A stretch of DNA of 42,101 nucleotides from contig CASFEZ010000036.1 of the NCBI GenBank assembly GCA_949293815.1, forward strand, positions 8,402-50,502, in the 5' to 3' direction. The notes under the pieces are model-generated. The model was not told the origin of the DNA, did no database searches, and saw nothing but the letters and a program-made list of their open reading frames with translations. The stretch comes from an uncultured Eubacteriales bacterium (GTDB lineage: Bacteria > Bacillota > Clostridia > Oscillospirales > Acutalibacteraceae). Both the position numbers and the translations under genes were made by a program. Of this stretch, positions 16,149 to 21,825 are shown one piece after another. Every line of letters begins with the position of its first letter. Position 1 is the first letter of the stretch.

Positions 16149-17069
16149 TTATACTATATCATGCCTGTCCTCTATGTTTACTTCTTTTGTATCGAACAAA
16201 ACAACTTTGGTCTGTTGCAAAAATAAAGAGACAGCTGAATGAAATATGTGATTTTTCTTCCAGATAAAAACGCTCTCCGCCGTGCGCCGTGGTGAAAGGG
16301 GAATAAATCTGGTTTTTTTACTGCTGCGCATAGCCAAAGCCCCGTTTAATGTGAATGCGTATCCTAAGCCGCGTTCAACCAGAAGCACAGCGTTTGATAA
16401 AAGCGTATGCGTCGCAACAATATGCAGCTGCTCATCCGGTACACCGAGCCAATTCAAAACTTCATTGCGCACCGGTGCACGCTTAGGCAAAATCAAAGGC
16501 TCGCGAATCAGGTCTGACGGAGCAACCGTATCTTTCTGTGCCAGAGGCGCGTCACTGGCGCTTAAAACGCCCCAAATGTCTTTCTGTGGCAGGCGAAGAA
16601 AATCGTATTTCGTAATTTCTACAGGCGTCATCACAAGACCAATATCCAAAAGCCCCTTGTCGATGCGGTCTTTAATGTCATCAGAGTAGCCGTTGTATAA
16701 ATCAAACTGCACCGCCGGATATTGGTTGTGAAATGTTTGAATCATATCTGCCAGAAAGCGGGAACCCATGGTTTCTACGCAGCCAATGCTGATAACGCCG
16801 TGAATATATTCCTGCCGCTCAATGAACTCACGCTCCGCCTTGTCCGCCAGTTCAACAATTTCCTGCGCCTTTTGCCGAAACAAAAGCCCATCGTCCGTCA
16901 GCGTGATAGCTCGCTTTCCGCGTATAAACAGGGTTGTCCCCAGCTCCGATTCCAAATCCATCAGCTGACGGCTCAGCGTTGGCTGGGTCACATGGAGAAT
17001 TTCCGCCGCTCTGGTGATATTCCCCTCCTGCGCTACGGTTAGAAAATAACGCAAAACCCGAAGCTCCAT
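16149..17069 (-). CDS. LysR family transcriptional regulator
   Basis: A 306-residue regulator. The helix-turn-helix is at the N-terminus (MELRVLRYFLTVAQEGNITR, AAEILHVTQPTLSRQLMDLE) and the substrate-binding domain follows. The ATG at 17069 gives the standard LysR opening; GTG at 17075 or 17081 are possible, as AAAGGAG lies close to them. Located just upstream of the cupin and aldo/keto reductase genes on the same strand, a common arrangement in which the regulator activates that operon. Its own promoter overlaps a perfect 17-base palindrome. Confidence 0.92.
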   Translation of the reverse strand: MELRVLRYFLTVAQEGNITRAAEILHVTQPTLSRQLMDLESELGTTLFIRGKRAITLTDDGLLFRQKAQEIVELADKAEREFIERQEYIHGVISIGCVETMGSRFLADMIQTFHNQYPAVQFDLYNGYSDDIKDRIDKGLLDIGLVMTPVEITKYDFLRLPQKDIWGVLSASDAPLAQKDTVAPSDLIREPLILPKRAPVRNEVLNWLGVPDEQLHIVATHTLLSNAVLLVERGLGYAFTLNGALAMRSSKKTRFIPLSPRRTAESVFIWKKNHIFHSAVSLFLQQTKVVLFDTKEVNIEDRHDIV

Positions 17070-17119
17070 AGCCACGCCCACTCCTTTGATTCCTTTTCCT
17101 GTTATGGCAATATATAAGA

Positions 17120-17136
17120 ATAGTATACCATACTAT
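17120..17136. promoter_or_regulatory. 17-base palindrome over the LysR -10 box
   Basis: ATAGTAT-ACC-ATACTAT, perfect 7-base arms. It contains TAGTATACCATACTA, matching the T-N11-A consensus of LysR binding sites. Negative autoregulation is the natural reading (inference). Confidence 0.6.
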
Positions 17137-17150
17137 ACAAATAATGGCAA
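17122..17150 (-). promoter_or_regulatory. Promoter of the LysR gene
   Basis: Minus strand: TTGCCA (17150-17145), 17 bases, TATACT (17127-17122). The -35 box begins exactly where the sequence of the mobile-element remnant ends. Confidence 0.65.
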
Positions 17151-17264
17151 CTCCATGAGATTATTCATTTCGTCATTGTCAAGAACTTTATACGGATGTC
17201 CCTCAAAGGGATGAATTTTTTCTACCGGGATGTTCACCGGTGCTTTTAACTTTTTGTTAGCCAT
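17133..17264 (-). pseudogene. ParB-like partition protein, N-terminal fragment
   Basis: 43 codons: MANKKLKAPVNIPVEKIHPF, then EGHPYKVLDNDEMNNLMELPLFV. The part up to NNLME matches the start of the ParB/RepB nuclease-like domain (PVEKIHPFEGHPY is the usual opening); after that the reading leaves the family and stops within six residues. A complete protein would have a few hundred residues, so the rest has been deleted. AAAGGAGCCGATAAG precedes the ATG, one base after the stop of the upstream fragment. The break coincides with the -35 box of the LysR promoter. Confidence 0.75.
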
Positions 17265-17265
17265 C

Positions 17266-17601
17266 TTATCGGCTCCTTTCATTTTTATTCTTAATATTTT
17301 TGTTGTTACGGTTGTTACGCCGTTCTTCGATTTGTCGCTGTCTTTCTTCCTGTTGCTTGATATAGCGGGCATATTCTTCCCGCCTTGCTATCTCAGCCTT
17401 GGTAAGATAATTAGGTGGCGGCTCACCTATAAGCTTTGAAACGCTATCAACGCTTCGGTTGAAATCGTATTCGCTGATGTTGTAATCTGCTTCAGCTTTT
17501 TGCCTTGCCTCTTTCTCCTTTTCGGGGCGGATTTTCATCCTTTCGGCTTTCAATTCCTCTGCATCTGCTTCATCTGCTGCAACAAAATGTTGCTTTACTT
17601 T
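17266..17601 (-). pseudogene. C-terminal fragment of an element protein, possibly a relaxase
   Basis: An open frame from a stop at about 17602 down to TAA at 17266, with no proper start of its own (only TTG/GTA codons). It reads KQHFVAADEADAEELKAERM and continues as a long charged helix with PPPNYLTKAEIARREEYARY and a tail of repeated Asn/Lys/Arg. This looks like the disordered end of a larger mobilisation protein; a relaxase is likely from position before parB, but I cannot prove it. The break at about 17600 is where AT-rich sequence begins. Confidence 0.5.
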
Positions 17602-17680
17602 TTACTTGAATTAGATTATACTTTAATTGCAGGATATAGTAAAAATATCAAGTTAACAACTACTAAAGAGAGGTATTGTT

Positions 17681-18160
17681 ATGAAGAATCGAACAAAATG
17701 CTTTTTGACTGTTTTAATCACATATCTGTCAATGTGCCTTGGCTCGTGGCTTTTGGTTTACTTTTTAATAACGGCAGGCTCTGAGCCGATAATGGCTATT
17801 ATTGCCGGATTTATTGCTTCACTCGGTTTATCGACTGCAGGCATATTACTCAGAAAACAACCTAAAAGCGTATTGTTGTCTTATGCGTTGACTATTGTTA
17901 TCGCTTGGTGCATTACTCCATTGGTGTACTTCGTTTTGGGCAGTATTATTGGTTCATCATCCGTAATTACTGAAATAATCAATATGTCTTTAATAGCAAT
18001 AGGTTTCCCGGGATTTATATTTGGTATGGCAATGGGAGAAAACTCAAATTCAAATCCAATTATAATGTATTTCATTGTTTACGGATTGTGTGGCTTGATT
18101 CCTGTAATAATTACATTTGTTTCAGCAAAAGTTAAAAAGTCAGATTTTCTTAAGAAGTAG
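17681..18160 (+). CDS. Four-span membrane protein, low-GC cargo gene
   Basis: A 159-residue protein with four hydrophobic segments (about residues 7-30, 36-57, 68-90, 103-120 and a fifth near 128-150 possible) and a lysine-rich C-terminus. AGAGAGG precedes the ATG. It faces the opposite way to the surrounding element genes and its codons are clearly richer in A/T than those of the chromosome on both sides, so it probably arrived separately. No family recognised. Confidence 0.7.
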   Translation: MKNRTKCFLTVLITYLSMCLGSWLLVYFLITAGSEPIMAIIAGFIASLGLSTAGILLRKQPKSVLLSYALTIVIAWCITPLVYFVLGSIIGSSSVITEIINMSLIAIGFPGFIFGMAMGENSNSNPIIMYFIVYGLCGLIPVIITFVSAKVKKSDFLKK

Positions 18161-18169
18161 AATATCATC

Positions 18170-18230
18170 TTCCCTCGGAGAGCGCACTGCACCGACTTTA
18201 TGGTGGTGAGTAAGTGCGCCCTTAAGGGAA
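18170..18230. other. Compound inverted repeat, possible structured RNA or terminator
   Basis: Three nested pairs: TTCCCT (18170-18175) with AGGGAA (18225-18230), GCGCACT (18182-18188) with AGTGCGC (18213-18219), and CACC (18190-18193) with GGTG (18202-18205). It separates the membrane-protein gene from DUF3847, which are convergent. No long T-run follows on either strand. Confidence 0.5.
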
Positions 18231-18241
18231 TATATAAGCCT

Positions 18242-18439
18242 TTATTTCAGCTTTCCCCGTAAATATCCCTTAATATCAGTAAGGTTCATCGTCTTGATTT
18301 CAGGTAAAAGCTTCTCCAAAATTGCACCCTCTACAATAAGCCTGTGGTTTCGCTCTGTGCGTTCCTTTTTACGGTTGCGGTTTTCAGCCTGCTTAAGTCT
18401 GTGCTTGGCTTGTATCAGCTTTTTCTCGTTATCGGTCAT
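18242..18439 (-). CDS. DUF3847 family protein
   Basis: A 65-residue highly charged protein (MTDNEKKLIQAKHRLKQAEN, then RNRKKERTERNHRLIVEGAI). I recognise this as the DUF3847 family, small proteins typically encoded next to relaxase genes of clostridial mobilisable elements; a role in mobilisation is assumed from that context only. GGAGGTGATATTT precedes the ATG at 18439. Mostly helical, probably nucleic-acid or relaxosome binding. Intact, although the neighbouring genes are not. Confidence 0.8.
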   Translation of the reverse strand: MTDNEKKLIQAKHRLKQAENRNRKKERTERNHRLIVEGAILEKLLPEIKTMNLTDIKGYLRGKLK

Positions 18440-18460
18440 AAATATCACCTCCAATCTGTT

Positions 18461-18486
18461 GGCACCGTAAGCGGTGCCGTTTTTTA
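18461..18486. repeat. GGCACCG hairpin
   Basis: GGCACCG-taag-CGGTGCC (18461-18478) followed on the plus strand by GTTTTTTATT, so it has the form of a terminator in that direction, yet no plus-strand gene ends nearby. On the minus strand it sits immediately before the DUF3847 ribosome binding site. A further GGCACCG copy lies at 18525-18531. Confidence 0.6.
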
Positions 18487-18531
18487 TTGTGTTTTTGTCT
18501 GTGGCTCCGAAATCTCAATGTTTTGGCACCG

Positions 18532-18711
18532 TTAAAACATATCAAGAAAAGCTATTGCTCCTGCATCGTTTTTCTGCTTTTCATCCTCTGTCAATTCCAT
18601 ATTAAAGCTTTCCGAAGAAGGAGAAGGAGCTGATGCGGCAACTGAAATACCACTCAGCTCCTCTTTCAGAATTTCTCTAAACTTGTTAAGCAGTTCATCA
18701 TCAGCAGCAAA
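18532..18711 (-). pseudogene. C-terminal fragment of an unidentified element protein
   Basis: A 59-codon open frame running from a TAG at 18712-18714 to TAA at 18532-18534, without a start codon near its beginning. It reads FAADDELLNKFREILKEELS and ends ...GAIAFLDMF. It is in a different frame from the truncated TnpV gene that runs into it, so two unrelated genes have been joined by a deletion at about 18712-18725. Too short to name the parent protein. Confidence 0.55.
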
Positions 18712-18863
18712 CTAAAAAACACCTTCTTATGCTTTTCAAGATATTTCTTGTGCATCATTCCCCATTTACCAAGGGTAACGCTTGCTTCTTCGGGTGGCAA
18801 TACGAGATTCGGGATGAAATAGTCGCCGACTCTGCGATAGGTTATCTTTGATTTGTTTTCCAT
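18666..18863 (-). pseudogene. tnpV: TnpV transposon protein, truncated
   Basis: The first 48 residues (MENKSKITYRRVGDYFIPNL...LGKWGMMHKKYLEKHKKVFF) are the well-known opening of TnpV, a protein of Tn4451-type elements about 120 residues long. After KKVFF the reading changes to an unrelated SLLLMMNCLTSLEKF and stops, because foreign sequence has been joined in another frame. AAAGGATGACAATT precedes the ATG at 18863, and the start lies close behind the stop of the DUF6809 gene. Not expected to be functional. Confidence 0.78.
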
Positions 18864-18868
18864 AATTG

Positions 18869-19147
18869 TCATCCTTTCTTGTTTTCGATAAAAGTGTCGT
18901 ATGTAAATCTTGCTCCGAGTCTAAATCCTGATATAAAGCTGTCGGTATTGCTTGTTGTTGTAAATTCAATGTAAGCTCCTACGTAGTTTTGAAACAGCTT
19001 CTTATCTTCACCATTCAATCTTGCTATAAGCTGCTCTTCTTTTTCGGCAAGGTTACTCAGTTTCTTCTTGAGTTTTGGTGTTAATTCTGAATTGACTTCT
19101 TGTGGCTCAATATTGCCGTAATAGAAATCCTCTATGATATTAGCCAT
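18869..19147 (-). CDS. DUF6809-like element protein
   Basis: A 92-residue protein (MANIIEDFYYGNIEPQEVNS ...). The opening and the KEEQLIARLNGEDKKLFQNY plus FISGFRLGARFTYDTF segments match the DUF6809 group of small proteins found on clostridial mobile elements. Function unknown. GGTGATATT before the ATG at 19147 favours that start over one at 19180. It follows the 51-residue gene by 13 bases and precedes tnpV; the three probably formed one transcript. Appears intact. Confidence 0.75.
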   Translation of the reverse strand: MANIIEDFYYGNIEPQEVNSELTPKLKKKLSNLAEKEEQLIARLNGEDKKLFQNYVGAYIEFTTTSNTDSFISGFRLGARFTYDTFIENKKG

Positions 19148-19160
19148 AATATCACCACTT

Positions 19161-19316
19161 TCAATTTTTACTTTTATCAATGATTTTCAATAACAAATCG
19201 TCAACATCCTCGGTGGGCAAATCCTCAGCCAAGAGTATATTGCGAAACTCATTCATACCATTGATAAGTAAATTGCACTCAAAATCAGTAAACTTGATTT
19301 TTGTCTTTCTGCTCAT
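19161..19316 (-). CDS. 51-residue mobile-element protein
   Basis: A complete 51-codon gene: MSRKTKIKFTDFECNLLING, then MNEFRNILLAEDLPTEDVDDLLLKIIDKSKN. CAGGAGG stands at the right distance before the ATG at 19316. Acidic-basic, helical, no membrane span. It heads the run of small element genes (51-residue protein, DUF6809, tnpV). I have seen similar short proteins on clostridial elements but know of no function. Confidence 0.7.
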   Translation of the reverse strand: MSRKTKIKFTDFECNLLINGMNEFRNILLAEDLPTEDVDDLLLKIIDKSKN

Positions 19317-19403
19317 AAAAATGACCTCCTGTTATTTGGTAGCTTCATTCTACCTTATAACAAGAGATTAGTCGAATGTGTGGATTTTAATATAAAAAGA
19401 AAA

Positions 19404-19430
19404 GAGAGAAAAGCGTTAAACTCTTCTCTC
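19404..19430. other. Hairpin at the right limit of the element
   Basis: GAGAGAA (19404-19410) pairs with TTCTCTC (19424-19430). Just right of it come two GACGCAT copies (19439-19445 and 19487-19493) and a CACTA/TAGTG hairpin. Confidence 0.45.
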
Positions 19431-19491
19431 TACTCTTTGACGCATCGCAATGCTCGCACTATTAAGTTAGTGTCCTTAAGAGTACGACGCA

Positions 19492-19529
19492 TTTGGTGCC
19501 CTGTTTTTTCTGGCAGGGGCAGAAGGACT
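19492..19529. repeat. Direct repeat, tRNA-Trp 3' end copy (distal)
   Basis: 38 bases that match the 3' end of tRNA-Trp plus the first arm of its terminator (19692-19729) with one difference (T at 19506 for C at 19706). The copies are exactly 200 bases apart. Tyrosine-recombinase elements that insert in a tRNA 3' end leave such duplications, so this may be an attachment-site relic. Confidence 0.75.
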
Positions 19530-19691
19530 GACAAAAGGCTTCGCCTTTTCATGCTCGGGCGACCGAACTGCTTTGCAGTTCAGTACCCGCCTCGCATCTC
19601 TTCGCTAAAAATATGCCGCCGGCATATTTTTTAACGCTCAGACCCTTCGGGTTCAAGTCCTTCTTATGTTTAATAAAAGAACAGGGCACCT
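19530..19691. repeat. Structured repeat between the two tRNA-Trp 3' copies
   Basis: Holds three hairpins with 3-base loops: AAAAGGC-ttc-GCCTTTT (19533-19549), GAACTGC-ttt-GCAGTTC (19565-19581) and AAAAATATGCC-gcc-GGCATATTTTT (19607-19631), then an inverted copy of the tRNA-Trp T-arm (GGGTTCAAGTCCTTCT, 19649-19664). Short frames across it would give tRNA-like peptides and are not genes. It looks like a dispersed element rather than unique sequence. Confidence 0.6.
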
Positions 19692-19709
19692 TTTGGTGCC
19701 CTGTTCTTT
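19676..19709 (-). terminator. Terminator of the tRNA operon
   Basis: A perfect 15-base stem: AAAGAACAGGGCACC (19676-19690), loop TTTT, GGTGCCCTGTTCTTT (19695-19709). It begins one base after the CCA end of tRNA-Trp; on the minus strand it ends in TTTTATT. Confidence 0.85.
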
Positions 19710-19710
19710 C

Positions 19711-19786
19711 TGGCAGGGGCAGAAGGACTTGAACCCTCGGCACGCGGTTTTGGAGACCGCTGCTCTACCAACTGAGCTATACCCCT
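19711..19786 (-). tRNA. tRNA-Trp (CCA)
   Basis: 76 bases forming a full cloverleaf. Acceptor AGGGGTA pairs with TGCCCCT (one G.T), D-arm AGCTCAGTTGGTAGAGC, anticodon stem GCGGT/ACCGC with loop CTCCAAA (anticodon CCA), T-arm GAGGGTTCAAGTCCTTC, discriminator G and an encoded CCA. Second gene of a two-tRNA unit with tRNA-Ile2. Confidence 0.95.
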
Positions 19787-19800
19787 ATATATTAAAAATA

Positions 19801-19877
19801 TGGTGGACCATCAGGGACTCGAACCCCGGACCGACCGGTTATGAGCCGGTTGCTCTAACCAACTGAGCTAATGGTCC
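19801..19877 (-). tRNA. tRNA-Ile2 (CAT anticodon, lysidine type)
   Basis: 77 bases, full cloverleaf with encoded CCA. The anticodon loop is CTCATAA (CAT), which could mean Met or lysidine-modified Ile2. The body closely follows the Bacillus Ile2 tRNA (GGACC..TTAGCTCAGTTGG, CGGCTCATAACCG), and C4-G69/C5-G68 pairs, recognised by TilS, are present, so AUA-reading Ile2 is more likely than elongator Met. Confidence 0.88.
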
Positions 19878-19896
19878 GCATCGACTTGCCTTATGT

Positions 19897-19925
19897 ATTA
19901 TACATAAGAAGAGCGTTGTTGTCAA
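19897..19925 (-). promoter_or_regulatory. Promoter of the tRNA-Ile2/tRNA-Trp unit
   Basis: Minus strand: TTGACA (19925-19920), 17 bases, TATAAT (19902-19897), a consensus sigma-A promoter. The -10 box is covered by a perfect 19-base palindrome CTTATGTAT-T-ATACATAAG (19890-19908). Confidence 0.88.
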
Positions 19926-19962
19926 GAGTTAATTTTATATATTTTGCGCCGCGATTTCACTC

Positions 19963-19991
19963 TTGACAATCGATTGAAATGTTGATAAAAT
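19963..19991 (+). promoter_or_regulatory. Promoter of the 78-residue protein gene
   Basis: TTGACA (19963-19968), 17 bases, TAAAAT (19986-19991). Divergent from the tRNA promoter. Confidence 0.75.
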
Positions 19992-20021
19992 AGAAAATCA
20001 TAAAATAAAAAGGTGACGGGC

Positions 20022-20258
20022 ATGACAAAGGAAGAAATCTGTTATCAATTGGCTCAGATTTACGCGAACAATATGTTTTCCCACTATTTGCAGCATCAGC
20101 CAAGGTACGAGGTAGACAATCTTGCTGCTGTTACCAGAAAGCTTTTTTGCTATTTTGAGGAATCCTATAATACTTATTCCATGATGGATGACCACGAATT
20201 TGCTTTTATTTTGGAAACGATGAATAAAGCCGTGGAATCTGAAAAGCGGGAAAAGTAA
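20022..20258 (+). CDS. Small conserved-looking protein of unknown function
   Basis: A 78-residue soluble protein (MTKEEICYQLAQIYANNMFS ...), rich in aromatic residues and probably all-helical. It carries its own strong promoter, AAAGGTGA before the ATG at 20022, and a terminator, so it is a real single-gene unit. No motif or family recognised; length and composition do not suggest a DNA-binding fold. Confidence 0.75.
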   Translation: MTKEEICYQLAQIYANNMFSHYLQHQPRYEVDNLAAVTRKLFCYFEESYNTYSMMDDHEFAFILETMNKAVESEKREK

Positions 20259-20307
20259 ATTTCCTCCGCTCCCCTACCCCATTCAGCACACAAATAATCA
20301 GACAACA

Positions 20308-20345
20308 AACAGCCCCGGCAGCGCAGTAAAGCTGCCAGGGCTGTT
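20308..20345. terminator. Bidirectional terminator
   Basis: AACAGCCCCGGCAGC (20308-20322) pairs with GCTGCCAGGGCTGTT (20331-20345), one mismatch. Shared by the convergent small-protein and PHP genes. Confidence 0.82.
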
Positions 20346-20357
20346 CCTTTGCTTGAA

Positions 20358-21727
20358 TTAGGTAAAGAGCCATTCATAAAGCGCATTCAGAGTTTTATTG
20401 TTTTCAATAAAAATCATCAACACTTCGTAAAGACGCTTAAAAATATTACCGAAATCAAAGAATCCATCGTTACTCTCGGTTTCCGGCGCCTCGTCATAGG
20501 AAAGAACAAACGCCTGCGTATAAAGGATACCGCCATCGCCGAAAACTTCCGCGCGGACATAGCTACCGATTTGATCGGAATAATCATCCAAATCAATATT
20601 ATCGCCTACTGCAATGACTTCACCATCGGCAATCCAGTGAACCGTTCTGGCATTTTCCACCGCCAGTGCAATGGTATCTTCCTCGTCATCTACGGTAATA
20701 GAGCGAACGATCGGATCCGGCAAGGACATATCGGCCGTCCATTCCGTGCTCAAATCTTCACCAATTTCACTGCTGAAAATAGCAAGCTCCTTGGCATTTT
20801 TAATATAATGGCTGGCAGCAAAGAAAGTGCCGTCCTCCATGGAGGTTCTCAGTCCATCAATGCTTTTTTCAGGCATCAGGTGTACTGTCCAGCCGGAGTC
20901 CACCGCACTTTCCCGGTGCGCATCGCTTGAGCCAATAGCAAAAACATTGCGGCCGGTGGGAACGACCTGCTGCAAGAGCTTATCCCATAATTTTCTGTCG
21001 TTTTTAGTTCTGCCGTCAGTTTTACTGTTGATATCGATTCCAAGACAGGAGGGATATTGAATTAAAAGATTGGCAAATTTATTGATATAATACGAATAGC
21101 TTTCGTCATATGCCTTTTCCGGGTCGTTTTCCTCTTTTGCGCCTGTATACTCACCGGGATGATTGATAACCGAAAGTCCGCCGCCTTTTTCGGCGTTGCT
21201 GAGGGCTGTTTCGTAGTCGCTGGTTGCGCCCAAAACGCCGTTGCCGTAATCAACAAACCAGGTATTGACATGGGTATTGTTGAACGATGCGCCGTTTTGC
21301 TCAATGCCGTAAGGCACTTGCAGCATGGATTTACCGTCCGTACCCGCTGTGGTGATTTCAGCAATCCAACAGGATCTGCCAGAATATTTGCACCGGTACG
21401 CAGACTCATGGCAGCCCGAACCGCAGGTACATAGCTGACATCCGTCCAACTGTAGCAAACAGTGCTGTGATCGGTTATTGCCAGAAAATCATAGCCCAGG
21501 TCGTAGTGCATATAAATCATTTTGTTAAAAGGATTTTCCCCATCGGAAACATCAGTGTGCGTATGCAAATTGGCCTTGTACTGTCCCCATGTTTCCCAAT
21601 CTACCGCATCATACGGGCTGATAATGGTATAGTCTACATCTTCAGCTGCCGCCGCAGAAAAAGGCAGCATCATGCAGACAAGAAGAACCGATAAAAGCAG
21701 AGCAATTCCTCGTTTTGCTTTCTTCAT
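20358..21727 (-). pseudogene. Secreted PHP-domain phosphoesterase, frameshifted
   Basis: Two overlapping frames together spell one secreted PHP protein of about 456 residues. The first frame gives a signal peptide (MKKAKRGIALLLSVLLVCMM, then LPFSAAAA) and the PHP metal motifs NLHTHTDVSDG and AITDHS. The second gives VINHPGEYT and IGSSDAHRE, further metal ligands, then a beta-rich domain and an aromatic helical tail. The total from ATG (21727) to stop is 1370 bases, one short of a whole number of codons; ...ILADPVG and IAEITTAG join naturally if one base is missing near 21365. Real mutation or sequence error are both possible. AGGAGG precedes the ATG. Confidence 0.82.
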
Positions 21728-21755
21728 TTCAACAACCTCCTTTAATCTGTCTATC

Positions 21756-21784
21756 AGTCTACCATAAATACAAAAAAATAGCAA
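21756..21784 (-). promoter_or_regulatory. Promoter of the PHP gene
   Basis: Minus strand: TTGCTA (21784-21779), 17 bases, TAGACT (21761-21756). Confidence 0.5.
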
Positions 21785-21825
21785 TGACTTTTTACAAATT
21801 ATTGAAAACTAACAAAGCCTTTGGC

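Larger units (their letters stand above)
17151..19440. mobile_element. Decayed conjugative/mobilisable element remnant
   Basis: A cluster of element-type genes, mostly on the minus strand and several cut short: ParB N-terminus, relaxase-like C-terminal fragment, DUF3847, truncated TnpV, DUF6809 and a 51-residue protein, plus a plus-strand membrane protein of low GC. Such genes are hallmarks of clostridial integrative conjugative elements and Tn4451-type mobilisable elements. The left limit is taken where the ParB reading stops making sense (about 17150); the right limit is the hairpin before the tRNA-Trp-linked repeat. No integrase remains in this stretch. Confidence 0.65.

Noticed and set aside
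19492-19729. CRISPR-like spacing of repeats
   Set aside because: Only two copies of 38 bases occur, 200 bases apart, and they are pieces of tRNA-Trp; no array or cas gene is present.
19380-19866. Several short reading frames across the repeat and tRNAs, giving peptides such as WTIRDSNPGPTGYEPVALTN
   Set aside because: They are translations of tRNA-Trp, tRNA-Ile2 and the hairpin repeat, a common source of false genes; no ribosome binding sites support them.
20349-20930. A 193-residue plus-strand frame
   Set aside because: It runs antisense through the PHP gene, which has domain motifs, signal peptide and ribosome binding site.
21320-21400. Programmed ribosomal frameshift in the PHP gene
   Set aside because: No slippery heptamer or downstream stem is apparent and full function needs both halves; a mutation or sequence error is simpler.
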